The position numbers and the translations under genes are program-made. This document shows, one piece after another, positions 8,818 to 17,431 of a DNA stretch of 64,000 bases. Source of the DNA: Myxococcota bacterium (GTDB lineage Bacteria > Myxococcota_A > UBA9160 > SMWR01). The notes under the pieces are model-generated. The model made no database searches. It saw only the letters and a list, made by a program, of their open reading frames with translations, and was not told where the DNA came from. How positions within the stretch are numbered: position 1 is the first letter of the stretch; every line of letters begins with the position of its first letter. The stretch is from NCBI GenBank assembly GCA_039030075.1, contig JBCCEW010000024.1:1-64000 (forward strand), read 5' to 3'.

Positions 8818-10658
8818 TGGTGGTCTCCCAGGAAAGAGTCGGAGTGCCGCTCGAGGGGGACCCGCAGCGGCGACATCGGGACGTCGCCCTGCAGGAGTCG
8901 GTCGAGAAAGTCGTAGCGGCCGTAGGGGGCGCGCTTCGGCCCGCCCCATTTCAGCGCGAAGCGGCGCCAGTTCGCCTGCAAGTGGCCCCGGTGCCGGTCG
9001 GCCTTCGCCGCGTCTTCGTAGTGGGCGTGGTGGACGAACACGTCGTTTGCAAGCCGCGTCCGGTATCCCGCGAGCCGGGCCCGCAGGGAAAAGTCGTCGT
9101 CCTCGAATCCCCACGGCGAGAAGCGCTCGTCGAAGCCACCGATCGCCGTGAGCACCTCTGCCCGGACGAACACGCACAGCGAAGTGAACAGGATCTGATA
9201 TTCGCCCTTGCGATGGTGCTGCTCGGCGTGGCGGGCGGCGAAGGCGCGCAGGGCTTCGGGGGTCGAGGCGGCCTGGGTTTCGACCTGCTGGCCGTGGGCG
9301 GCGCGATCGGCGCAGGGCACCACGCAGCCCACCAGCGGGTCGATCGCGGCGTGGTAGCGGAGTCGCTCGAGCCAGCCCGGGTAGACGATCACGTCGTTGT
9401 CCAGGAACACGACGTCGCTCGGCGCGGCGCTCTCGAGGGCCTGGTTGCGCGCGCGCGGAGCGCCCCGGTTCTCGGTGTTCTCGATCAGGCGGATGTCGCG
9501 CTGGCTGCGCAGGAAGCGCAGGCTTCCGTCGCTCGATCCGTTGTCGACGACCGTGATCGTGATCGGGAAGTCCGGGTCTTCGGTCTTGCGGAGCGCTTCG
9601 AGGCAGTCACGTGTCTTGGCTTCGGCGTTGTAGGAGACCACCACGACGTGGGTCTCTTCGCCGCGCGGCGGGCCGGTCTCGACGACCTCTGCGGGATCCA
9701 GTCCGCCACGCTCGACATTGATGCCGCGCACCATCGAGACGTGGCGCATGTCGCCCACGACCCGGATCGCGCTCTGACGAGTCGCCTCGGGAAGCGACTG
9801 CCCTTCGCACTCGGCTTCGAGCCGGGCGAAGCTCGCCAGGCTGTTCCGGTAGGTCGGGTACAGGTTCTCGAAGATCAGCTGCAGCCGCTGCAGGGAAGGT
9901 TCGACGCGGTTGTCGTCCGAGATCCCGAAGAGCAGCGGGTCGCGGTGCTTGTGGTACATCCGCAGCAGGTTCGCGCCGTAGCGCTCCATGCGATGGAAAT
10001 AGCGCTCGGGACTGAGCCGGTGATCGTGCTCGCAGATGGCCTCCGGCACGTAGAGGACGCTCCAGCCCTGCTTGTCCAGCCGGTAGCCGAGCTCGGTGTC
10101 TTCCATCACCGGTTCCGCAAACTGCTCGTCGAAGCCGCCGACGTCGAGAATGGCCTGTCGTGACAGGCTGAGATTGCACGTCCAGAAGTAGTGCCAGTCG
10201 TGGAGGCGTCCGGGCGAGAGCCGCTGGAAGTCGAAGAGCAGGTCGCTGGTCGACAGCAGCTGGGTGAACGGTCCGCGCAAAGCCCGTGGGGCGAACGGGA
10301 AGCTCCCCATCACGGCCGTCTTCGGCGCCGCGGTGCGGTGCTTCGCGAGATGGATCTCGAGCAAACGCGGGTCGGGCAGGGCGTCGTCGTTCAGGATCAG
10401 CACGAGGTCGGCACGCGCGTGGGTGAGCGCGCGGTTGCGGGCGGCCGCAGGCCCGGCGTTCTCCTGGCGGTGTACCGAGCACGCGTAGGGCAGGGGGTCG
10501 GTATCGATCCGGATGGGCTCCGGGCTCCCGTCGTCCACCACCACCACCTCGAAGCGGTCGGGCGCGACGGTCTGCTGGCGCAGCCCCTCGAGGAGATTCT
10601 CGAGGCGCGTGCTGGGCCCATAGATCGGAACGATCAGCGACATCTCGGGTGCGGCCAT
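8814..10658 (-). CDS. Tandem-domain family 2 glycosyltransferase
   Basis: 614 aa with two GT-A domains. Domain 1 (about 1-290) carries VVVVDDGSPE (38-47), NDDA and a MEDTELGYRL acceptor-type motif. Domain 2 (about 335-600) carries VVDNGSSDGS, LDNDVIVYPGW and GFEDDDFSLR. Such double-domain enzymes commonly build alternating or two-sugar repeats of surface polysaccharide or O-antigen. It is the first gene of the two-gene minus-strand glycan unit and diverges across 248 bp from the capsule-type/methyltransferase fusion gene, which suggests a common glycan role. Acceptor and sugars are unknown. Confidence 0.9.
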   Translation of the reverse strand: MAAPEMSLIVPIYGPSTRLENLLEGLRQQTVAPDRFEVVVVDDGSPEPIRIDTDPLPYACSVHRQENAGPAAARNRALTHARADLVLILNDDALPDPRLLEIHLAKHRTAAPKTAVMGSFPFAPRALRGPFTQLLSTSDLLFDFQRLSPGRLHDWHYFWTCNLSLSRQAILDVGGFDEQFAEPVMEDTELGYRLDKQGWSVLYVPEAICEHDHRLSPERYFHRMERYGANLLRMYHKHRDPLLFGISDDNRVEPSLQRLQLIFENLYPTYRNSLASFARLEAECEGQSLPEATRQSAIRVVGDMRHVSMVRGINVERGGLDPAEVVETGPPRGEETHVVVVSYNAEAKTRDCLEALRKTEDPDFPITITVVDNGSSDGSLRFLRSQRDIRLIENTENRGAPRARNQALESAAPSDVVFLDNDVIVYPGWLERLRYHAAIDPLVGCVVPCADRAAHGQQVETQAASTPEALRAFAARHAEQHHRKGEYQILFTSLCVFVRAEVLTAIGGFDERFSPWGFEDDDFSLRARLAGYRTRLANDVFVHHAHYEDAAKADRHRGHLQANWRRFALKWGGPKRAPYGRYDFLDRLLQGDVPMSPLRVPLERHSDSFLGDHQ

Positions 10659-10906
10659 ATCGTCTTCGATCGCCGGCGCTTTTCACGCGCTTGAGTCTCT
10701 CGTGCAGAGAATCGCCGAGGTCGGCGAGCCGGGGTCGGATTTCGCGGTGGTGTGCGCGTTTTCCACGACGCCCGCTGGTTCGAAGCGCCGATCGCCCGGA
10801 CGCTTCGGCAGGTCCGAGGCGGGCTTGGCGTCGCTCTTGCCTCCGGACGATCGAGGACGCTCCCGAAACGCGAAGGAGACGCAGGACGCGACGAGGAGAC
10901 CCATTC
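10659..10906. other. Divergent intergenic region between glycan genes
   Basis: 248 bp separating the divergent glycosyltransferase (-) and capsule/methyltransferase (+) genes. It must hold promoters for both, but I could not pick out a convincing -35/-10 pair. AGGAG at 10894-10898 serves the plus-strand gene. Confidence 0.4.
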
Positions 10907-13336
10907 ATGCACGACAGCTCGAGCTTCGAGCACGCTCTCGCCCAGGGGATCGCCACGCTCGGACAGGGCGATCTGGACCAGGCGGCGGACGCCTTTGCCT
11001 GCGCTGCTCGCGAGGGACAGCGCGGGGGCTGGCGGTGCGAGAGCGAACGCCCGGTGGCGCTGCTCTTGGATCAGCCCTGGTGCGGCTACCCGAACGTCGA
11101 GCTGGTCGCGGCGCTCGCGGAACGCGGTTGTCTCCCGGTCGTGATGAGTCCCGAGGTGGCCCTCGGCGGCGCGCTGCCGGACGTGAACGCCGAGAACTGG
11201 CGCACGCTCCGCCACCGGGGCGTCTCGCTCCGGGACGTCGCAGCCTACGACCTCTGCGTGCGGCACGAGCGGACCCTCGCCGAGCTCGAAGCGGGCGCCC
11301 TCGCGCTCCCCGCCATCGCGGCCGAGTTCGATCGCGCGGTGCGGATGCTCGACCGCGCCGACGCCTTCCTGGAAGTCTTCACGCCCGCGGTAGTGGCCAT
11401 TGCCCAGGGGCACGTGCTGGCGAGCGCGGCACTGCGCGCACTGGCCCAGGCGCGCGGCGTGCGTGTGGTGGCGCTCGAGAACACGATGCACCGGGAACGG
11501 CTGCTGTGGGACGACGGCGCAGCGCTCCCTGTTGTGCACAATCCGGTGCGCGCGAGCTGGTGGTGCCGAAGCGCCGCGGACCCGGCGCAGGACACGGCCT
11601 ACGCCGAAGCGTTCCTGCGCGACGTGCGGGGGCTGAAGAGCGAGGAGCACGCGGGCCCGGCCCAGACTCCTTCTGCGTCCGCGGTGACCCCGGTTCCCTC
11701 GGCGCCCCCGGCCGGACAGACGCTGCTCTACCTCGGCCAGGTCTCCACCGACTCGGCGGTGCTGTGGGGGCTCTCGCCGGGCTTCGATCGCCAGGTCGAC
11801 GTGCTGCGATCCCTCACCGCGTACGCCGCCGATCGAGGCCTGCGGGTGCGCGCAAAGCTGCACCCGAAGGAGGCCGGAGGCGACAACCCCCTCGAGCTTC
11901 CCTACGACCGGCTCACCTGGCGGCAGGTGACAGCCGACCCGGAGCTCTCGCGTTGGATGGGGCAAGGAGTCCTCGAGGTGGATGCCGACAACGGCTGGGA
12001 CACCTATGCCGCGATCGAAGCCGCGGATGCGTGCGTCACGATCACCTCCCAGGCGGGCCTCGAAGCGCTGCTGGCGGGGCGCGAGGTGGTCCTGTGCGGC
12101 CGCGCGTTCTACGGCGGGCTCGGATTCACCCACGAGGCCGACGGACCCGAGACCCTGGCGGGTTGCCTGGACCGGGCCCTGCGTCGCGACGGACAGCGCA
12201 ACGATCCCGCGACGGTGCGCGCGTTCTTCCGGCACTACCTCGAGCAGCAGTGTGTGGCGAAGACGCCAGAGAGCGTCGCGGACGTGCTGTGCGCCGGCCT
12301 ATCGCTCGTGCCGAACGAGAAGCCCGAACCGGTGGGCAAGGACTTCGCGTACGAGAGTGGCGAACGTCAGACGGCGCTGCGCTACGACGAGATCCGTTAC
12401 GACCACCGGGCGCGCTACGAGTTCGCGGCCGAGGCCCTGCGTTCGATCGGCGGGAACCGGACGCTCGAAGGCGCCGACGTCTTCTGCGGCAACGGCTACG
12501 GCACCCGGTATCTCGCCGAAGGGAGCAGCGCCAAGCTGCAGGGCATCGATGGGAGTGCCGAGGCGGTGGCCGTCGCGGCGGATCGCTTCGCCCACCCGCG
12601 CGCTCGCTATGACCACGCCTGCTTCCCCTTCGCGCTGCCCGAGCGTTCGCTGGACTTCGCCGTGTCCTTCGAGTCGGTGGAGCACGTCGAAGCGGACACC
12701 GAGTTCGTGCGAATGCTCGCCGACGCCCTGCGTCCGGGCGGTCTGCTCTTCCTCTCGACGCCGAACGAGGCCGCGCTGCCCTTCCAGACGAACGCGGACT
12801 ACTTCGGGCACCACTGTCGTCACTACACCCAGCGCGAGATCGAGGACCTCGCTGGCCTCCGCGGGCTCGCACCGCGTTTGACGCTGGGCCAGGACTGCTA
12901 CCGACTGACGGGCAACCGCGTGAGTGGACTTCTCGACGAGCCGGCGATGGGTTTGCGCGACGACCTCGAGACACCCCAGTTCTGGGTCCAGGTATACGAA
13001 CGCATCGGCCTGGCCGAGGCGTCGCGTGCGGACGGGGTCCGTTTGGCGGGTATGCCGCTGGGCGATCTGGCGGGGCTCGGGCCCGGCGCCGTGGGGCACT
13101 TCGCGAGCCGCGAATTCGCCGATCCGAGCGAGCGTGAGAGGCTGACCGCGCAGCTGGGTCAGGTACGACGGGCGCTCGCGCCCGGCGGCAGCGTCGAGCT
13201 GCGACTGGGGTCGGGGGACGCTCTCCCGCGCTTCTCCGCGGCGCGCGCGGTGCTGCTCGGCGCAGGCTTCTGCGATGTCGTCGGGGTGCCGGGCGAGCGG
13301 AACGAGCTTCGCATCGCGGCCTGGCAGCCGCGCTAG
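10907..13336 (+). CDS. Capsule-polysaccharide-type transferase fused to a SAM-dependent methyltransferase
   Basis: 809 aa from the ATG preceded by AGGAG. The N-terminal half (about 1-460) resembles the Capsule_synth/KpsS-like glycosyltransferase fold: TLLYLGQVSTDS near 270, RAKLHPKE near 325, and ITSQAGLEALLAGREVV near 380, the usual donor-binding HP and SS/TS-x-G elements. The second half (about 495-690) is a class I methyltransferase: DVFCGNGYGTRYLA for SAM binding, an acidic GIDGS, and FESVEHVE. A poorly defined C-terminal module ends the protein. It probably assembles and methylates a surface glycan together with the divergent glycosyltransferases. The fusion is in one uninterrupted frame. 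Family calls are by eye. Confidence 0.75.
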   Translation: MHDSSSFEHALAQGIATLGQGDLDQAADAFACAAREGQRGGWRCESERPVALLLDQPWCGYPNVELVAALAERGCLPVVMSPEVALGGALPDVNAENWRTLRHRGVSLRDVAAYDLCVRHERTLAELEAGALALPAIAAEFDRAVRMLDRADAFLEVFTPAVVAIAQGHVLASAALRALAQARGVRVVALENTMHRERLLWDDGAALPVVHNPVRASWWCRSAADPAQDTAYAEAFLRDVRGLKSEEHAGPAQTPSASAVTPVPSAPPAGQTLLYLGQVSTDSAVLWGLSPGFDRQVDVLRSLTAYAADRGLRVRAKLHPKEAGGDNPLELPYDRLTWRQVTADPELSRWMGQGVLEVDADNGWDTYAAIEAADACVTITSQAGLEALLAGREVVLCGRAFYGGLGFTHEADGPETLAGCLDRALRRDGQRNDPATVRAFFRHYLEQQCVAKTPESVADVLCAGLSLVPNEKPEPVGKDFAYESGERQTALRYDEIRYDHRARYEFAAEALRSIGGNRTLEGADVFCGNGYGTRYLAEGSSAKLQGIDGSAEAVAVAADRFAHPRARYDHACFPFALPERSLDFAVSFESVEHVEADTEFVRMLADALRPGGLLFLSTPNEAALPFQTNADYFGHHCRHYTQREIEDLAGLRGLAPRLTLGQDCYRLTGNRVSGLLDEPAMGLRDDLETPQFWVQVYERIGLAEASRADGVRLAGMPLGDLAGLGPGAVGHFASREFADPSERERLTAQLGQVRRALAPGGSVELRLGSGDALPRFSAARAVLLGAGFCDVVGVPGERNELRIAAWQPR

Positions 13337-13367
13337 AGGCGGGCCGGCTGCCTGGCGGTGCCGGCCG

Positions 13368-13396
13368 TTGACGCTCTCAGGGGCGCCCCCGATACT
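13368..13396 (+). promoter_or_regulatory. Promoter of the TetR gene (TTGACG-17-GATACT)
   Basis: TTGACG at 13368-13373 and GATACT at 13391-13396 are separated by 17 bp, a good sigma-70-type arrangement. The start point would fall inside the palindrome at 13399-13418. Confidence 0.6.
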
Positions 13397-13398
13397 CC

Positions 13399-13418
13399 AC
13401 TTGGTCGCGCGACCAAGT
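13399..13418. promoter_or_regulatory. 20-bp perfect palindrome, probable TetR operator
   Basis: ACTTGGTCGCGCGACCAAGT is identical to its reverse complement over all 20 bases. It starts 3 bp after the -10 box and 71 bp before the TTG start of the TetR gene, the classic place for autorepression. The TTGGTCG/CGACCAA half-sites are of the form seen for TetR-family regulators of acyl-CoA metabolism. I did not see a second full copy in the window. Confidence 0.7.
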
Positions 13419-13488
13419 TCGCGCCCAGCGTCGTGTCCGTGAGGCATCTCGCCCGCCGGTCACCGCGCGTGGACTGCCTGGAGGCTCC

Positions 13489-14148
13489 TTGGCCCGCACC
13501 GACTCGCGCGAGCGCATCTTGAATGCAGCCGAGTCCCTGTTCGCGGAAAAAGGCGTGCGGGCGGCTTCGCTGCGTGAGATCGGGGCGCGAGCCCGGGCGA
13601 ACCCGGGCTCGATCTACTTCCACTGGAAGACCAAGGCCGAGCTGGTGCGCGAGGTGTTTGCGCGGCGCCTGGGCCCGCTCGACGCGGAGCGGTTGCGCCG
13701 GCTCGAGGCGGCCGAGAAGGAGCACGCCCCCGAGGCGGTTCCGCTCGAGGGCGTGCTCGAAGCGCTGGTGGCGCCGATGCTCGAATTGCTCACCCAGCAG
13801 CGGAGCGGCGCCGGCTTCCTGCGTCTGCTGGGGCGCACCTACAACGAGCCCGACCGCGATCTCGTGCGCATGCTGCGCCGGGACCACGGCGCCACCGTCG
13901 AGCGCTTTCGCGACGCGCTGGCGCGCGCGCTGCCCGAGCTCCCCGAAGAGCAGCTCTTCGTGCGGTTCCACTTCGCGCTGGGCGCGCTCGCCTACACCCT
14001 GGGCAGCGACGCCAGCTGGCAGCTGGTGGTGGGTGCGCGCAAGCGTCCCGCGTCCTGGGAGCAGGTGTTGAGCGAGCTGATGCCGTTCCTGGTCGCCGGG
14101 TTCGGTGCGCCGAGTGCCTTGCCCGACACGCGACGCGGAGCGGCCTAG
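13489..14148 (+). CDS. TetR-family transcriptional regulator
   Basis: 219 aa. N-terminal helix-turn-helix (about 6-52: RERILNAAESLFAEKGVRAASLREI, then SIYFHWKTK), followed by an all-helical ligand domain. TTG at 13489 is used; GGAGG stands 4 nt upstream and no other start in this frame fits. It lies 57 bp ahead of the ipdC homologue, transporter and crotonase, so it is a natural candidate to control them and possibly the whole steroid gene set, like KstR2 for HIP genes in mycobacteria. It is not clearly orthologous to KstR2. The palindrome at its promoter is the likely binding site. Confidence 0.88.
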   Translation: MARTDSRERILNAAESLFAEKGVRAASLREIGARARANPGSIYFHWKTKAELVREVFARRLGPLDAERLRRLEAAEKEHAPEAVPLEGVLEALVAPMLELLTQQRSGAGFLRLLGRTYNEPDRDLVRMLRRDHGATVERFRDALARALPELPEEQLFVRFHFALGALAYTLGSDASWQLVVGARKRPASWEQVLSELMPFLVAGFGAPSALPDTRRGAA

Positions 14149-14205
14149 CCACGCGGCCGCGCGAAGCGAAGCTACCCTGGACCTCGACCCGAAGGAGACC
14201 CCGTC

Positions 14206-15282
14206 ATGAGCCATCCCACCCTGCGCACCGTCCTGTGCGAACTCACTGGCGTCGAGTACCCGATCGTCCAGACCGGTATGGGCTGGGTGGCGAGCGCGAA
14301 GCTCGTCTCTGCCACGGCGAACGCGGGCGGCCTCGGCATCATCGCGTCGGCCACGATGGACCTGCGCCAGCTCGAGGCGGCGATCGCCGAGACGAAGAGC
14401 CGCACCGACAAGCCCTTCGGCGTGAACCTGCGCTCGGATGCCCCGGACGTCATGGACCGCGCGGCGCTGATGGTGCGCGAAGGCGTGAAGGTGGCGTCCT
14501 TCGCCCTGGCCCCCAGTGAGAAGCTGATGCGCTCGCTGAAGGACGAGGGGCTGGTGTGCATCCCGTCGATCGGCGCGAAGCGCCACGCCGAGAAGGTGGC
14601 GGGCTGGGGAGCCGACGCGGTGATCGTGCAGGGGGGTGAGGCCGGCGGTCACACGGGCAGCGTGCCGACCACGGTGCTCTTGCCGCAGGTGGTCGATGCG
14701 GTCGACATCCCTGTGATCGCGGCGGGCGGCTTCTTCGACGGACGCGGACTGGTCGCGGCGCTGGCTTATGGCGCGGCGGGCATCGCGATGGGCACACGCT
14801 TCCTGCTGACGAGCGACTCGCCCGTACCCGACGCGATCAAGCAGGTCTACCTGCAGGGGAAGGTCACGGACACGGTGGTCACGACCCAGGTCGACGGTCA
14901 CCCGCATCGCGTGCTGCGCACGCCGCTGGTGGAGCGTCTGCTCAAGACCAACGCGGTGACGAGCCTGCCCCGGGCGGCTCAGAACGCGCTCGCGTTCCAG
15001 CAGATGTCGGGTGCCTCGTGGTGGGATCTGATCCGCGAGGCGATCTCCATGAAGCGCAGCCAGGAGCTCTCCTGGAGCCAGGTGATCATGGCCGCGAACG
15101 CACCGATGCTGCTCAAGGGCACGATGGTCGAAGGCAAGGTAGACGCGGGTGTCATGGCGAGCGGGCAGGTGACTGGCCTGATCGAAGATCTCCCGAGCTG
15201 TGCCGAGCTGATCGGCCGGATCGTGGCCGAGGCCGAGGACACCCTGAACCACCTCGGGGCGAAGGCGCCCCAGGACGCCTAG
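14206..15282 (+). CDS. ipdC: IpdC-like flavin enzyme (nitronate monooxygenase superfamily), steroid ring C/D degradation
   Basis: 358 aa TIM-barrel flavoprotein. The start VQTGMGWVASAKLVSATANAG, the FMN-phosphate loop GGEAGGHTG (143-151, His149) and AAGGFFDGRG (172-181) place it in the nitronate monooxygenase/2-nitropropane dioxygenase family. From memory these segments match mycobacterial IpdC (Rv3553) much better than a true nitronate monooxygenase. IpdC acts on the CoA thioester of the C/D-ring indane intermediate in HIP catabolism. It follows the TetR gene, and the other ipd genes lie at 38.7-47.5 kb. Database annotation by family alone would give the misleading name nitronate monooxygenase. 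Confidence 0.82.
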   Translation: MSHPTLRTVLCELTGVEYPIVQTGMGWVASAKLVSATANAGGLGIIASATMDLRQLEAAIAETKSRTDKPFGVNLRSDAPDVMDRAALMVREGVKVASFALAPSEKLMRSLKDEGLVCIPSIGAKRHAEKVAGWGADAVIVQGGEAGGHTGSVPTTVLLPQVVDAVDIPVIAAGGFFDGRGLVAALAYGAAGIAMGTRFLLTSDSPVPDAIKQVYLQGKVTDTVVTTQVDGHPHRVLRTPLVERLLKTNAVTSLPRAAQNALAFQQMSGASWWDLIREAISMKRSQELSWSQVIMAANAPMLLKGTMVEGKVDAGVMASGQVTGLIEDLPSCAELIGRIVAEAEDTLNHLGAKAPQDA

Positions 15283-15300
15283 TGCCGTTCGGCCTGCCGG

Positions 15301-16554
15301 GTGGCCGGTGGGGCCACGCATCGGGACATCGCTGAGGACGCGTTGAGCTTCGCCGAGTTTCGCGGGCGCGCCTTCTGGGTGGTGCTGGGCTGCTTTGTCT
15401 GTCAGATGGGCCTGGGCTTCGGCTACGGCATGACGGCTCTGGCCCCGGCCCTGGTGGAAGACCTCGGCTGGTCGCGTGCCACCTTCTCGTCGGCACAGGC
15501 GCCCCAGGTGTTCTTCATCGCCGGGGCGAGCCCGCTGGTCTGGTGGGTGCTCCTGCGGCTCGGCGCGCGCGGCCTGTTCGCCTTGTCGGCGGTGCTGCTC
15601 GGGTCGGCCTACGTGATCGTCGCGGGCATGGATGCGTGGTGGGAGTTCGCCTTCGCCTGGGCGCTGGTGGGGCTCGCCGTCACGGGCCTCGGCGACATCA
15701 CGGTGGGCGCGGTGATGGCCCAGTGGTTTCGCGAGCGCCGGGGCCTGGCTCTGGGCATGGCGTACACCGGTTCGAACGTCGGCGGCTATCTCGCCACCAC
15801 CCTGATGGTGGCGCTCGCCGCCGGTGGCAGCTGGCGCGACGGTGTGGGCGCGATGGCGGGCGTGGCGTTCTGCGTGCTCCTGCCCGTGGCGCTCTTCGCG
15901 GTGCGCGAGCGCGGCAGCGTGGCCCGGGTGGAAGACGTGGACGCCGTGGGCGAGGAGACCGATCTCTCCCTCGGCGAAGCCGTCCGCACGCGCAGCTTCT
16001 GGATCCTCGCCTTCGGACTCGGCGTGTATTGGTGCGATCTCTATATCCTGCTGCACCACTTCGGCCTGGCCGCCGTCGATGCCGGGTTCGCGGCGGAACA
16101 GGCCGCGTTCTACTGGAAGAACGCGGTGCTGATGGGCTTGCTCAGCAAGGTGGCGTTCGGTTTCGTCGCCGATCGCCTGCCGGCGAAGGCGGCCATCCTG
16201 CTCGACTACGCGCTGCTCTCGGTCGCGATCGGTTCGCTCCTGTGGATCTCGGCCTGGGGAGCCTGGGGCGGCTGGGCCTTCGTCGTGGTCTTCGGGTTCG
16301 CGTACACCGCGCGCGATGTCGCGACGCCCCTGGCGATCGCCTACGCCTTCGGGGGTCGGCATCTCGCCCAGATCTACGGCGTGATGATGCTGACGATTCT
16401 GTTGGCGGGTCCCGGGCCCGTGGTCGCCGGAGCCATCCGCGATGCCACCGGGAGCTATGCGCCCGGGTTCGGCCTGTTGGCGGCGCTGAACGTCGTATCC
16501 TTCCTCGCGCTCTGGGCGTTGCGCGACGAGCGTCGTCGTTCGGCCCGGTCGTGA
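15301..16554 (+). CDS. Major facilitator superfamily (MFS) transporter
   Basis: 417 aa, about twelve hydrophobic segments with a charged loop in the middle (about 205-225), as in MFS permeases of the monocarboxylate/oxalate-formate type. Motif-A-like residues are present (QWFRERRGLALG near 141-152). GTG at 15301 gives the full frame; TTG at 15343, preceded by GAGG, is an alternative that still keeps the first helix. It sits between the ipdC homologue and a crotonase, so a steroid-derived acid or other carboxylate is a reasonable but untested substrate. Confidence 0.85.
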   Translation: MAGGATHRDIAEDALSFAEFRGRAFWVVLGCFVCQMGLGFGYGMTALAPALVEDLGWSRATFSSAQAPQVFFIAGASPLVWWVLLRLGARGLFALSAVLLGSAYVIVAGMDAWWEFAFAWALVGLAVTGLGDITVGAVMAQWFRERRGLALGMAYTGSNVGGYLATTLMVALAAGGSWRDGVGAMAGVAFCVLLPVALFAVRERGSVARVEDVDAVGEETDLSLGEAVRTRSFWILAFGLGVYWCDLYILLHHFGLAAVDAGFAAEQAAFYWKNAVLMGLLSKVAFGFVADRLPAKAAILLDYALLSVAIGSLLWISAWGAWGGWAFVVVFGFAYTARDVATPLAIAYAFGGRHLAQIYGVMMLTILLAGPGPVVAGAIRDATGSYAPGFGLLAALNVVSFLALWALRDERRRSARS

Positions 16555-16566
16555 CGGAGACCTGCG

Positions 16567-17322
16567 ATGGCCGATGAACTTCGCTTCGAGACCCCCGAGC
16601 CGGGGATTGCGGTGCTCACCCTGCACCGGCCCGAACGCCTGAATGCGCTGAACGCCCCGCTGATGGAGCAGCTCGACGCCGCGCTCGGGCGCGTGCGGGA
16701 CGATGCCGACCTGCGGGTGTGTCTGCTGCGCGGCGCGCCGCGCACGAACGGCACGCCGTGCTTCAGCGCGGGGGTCGACCTGAAGGCCTTCGCCGAGGGG
16801 CAGGGCGTGGGCTTCCAGCCGGGGATCCGGATCACCGACACCCTGGCCGCGCTGCCGAAGCCGACGATCGCGGTGATCGACGGGGTTTGCACCACCGGCG
16901 GCGCGGAGCTGGCGGTCGCTTGCCACCTCCGGCTCGTGGCCCCGACCGCACGCATCTCCGACTGGCACCTGAGGAAGCTCGGCACCGGCCTCGGTGCCTG
17001 GGGAGCGTCCACGCGCTGGGCGCGGCTGGTGGGCGCGGCGCGCACGCGGGAGCTGTTTCTCACCGGCCGCGAGATCGATGGCGAAGAAGCGCTGCGGATC
17101 GGCTTCGCGAGCCGGCTCGTACCTTCCGCGTCGCTCTTCGAGACGGCGCTCTCGCTCGCACGCGAGATCGCGACGCTCGACCCACGCGGGGTGGCCATGA
17201 CCCTGGCCCACCTGGCGCGCGTCGACGACCAGAGCGAGGCCCAGGCGCTGGCCTTCGCGGCCCAGGCGCCGGACTGGTTCGGGATCCAGCCGGACCTGGG
17301 GCAGGACCCGGGCGCGGAGTGA
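16567..17322 (+). CDS. Enoyl-CoA hydratase/isomerase (crotonase) family protein
   Basis: 251 aa. Crotonase signatures: LHRPERLNALN (about 18-28), oxyanion-hole segments CFSAGVDLKAF (about 64-74) and CTTGGAEL (about 107-114). The segment that normally carries the first catalytic Glu reads LRKLGTGLGAWG here, without that acid, so classical hydration may not be its reaction; CoA-thioester isomerisation or ring hydrolysis are alternatives. It begins 12 bp after the transporter gene and ends the tetR-ipdC-MFS-crotonase run. Confidence 0.85.
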   Translation: MADELRFETPEPGIAVLTLHRPERLNALNAPLMEQLDAALGRVRDDADLRVCLLRGAPRTNGTPCFSAGVDLKAFAEGQGVGFQPGIRITDTLAALPKPTIAVIDGVCTTGGAELAVACHLRLVAPTARISDWHLRKLGTGLGAWGASTRWARLVGAARTRELFLTGREIDGEEALRIGFASRLVPSASLFETALSLAREIATLDPRGVAMTLAHLARVDDQSEAQALAFAAQAPDWFGIQPDLGQDPGAE

Positions 17323-17362
17323 GCGGCCCGCCACGCCCGGCGCCCATGAAGCGATTTCTCAT

Positions 17363-17390
17363 TTGCCATTTGTGGAACGGGGCGTATCGT
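17363..17390 (+). promoter_or_regulatory. Promoter of the first ACAD gene (TTGCCA-16-TATCGT)
   Basis: TTGCCA at 17363-17368 and TATCGT at 17385-17390, spacer 16. The 10-mer CGTATCGTAT (17383-17392) recurs at 20134-20143 ahead of the paralogous ACAD. The local A+T richness stands out from the surrounding sequence. Confidence 0.6.
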
Positions 17391-17431
17391 ATTTGGGAGC
17401 CCGCGGTTCGCCGGGCGGTGCGGAGGCTTGC

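Noticed and set aside
14206-15282. Call as a true nitronate monooxygenase
   Set aside because: The superfamily is right, but N-terminal and FMN-loop segments fit IpdC better and the region holds other ipd genes.
13333-17334. A 1333-codon open frame on the minus strand opposite TetR, ipdC, transporter and crotonase
   Set aside because: Composition is rich in Arg, His and Gly without any domain, typical of high-GC antisense shadow. The plus-strand genes have clear families.
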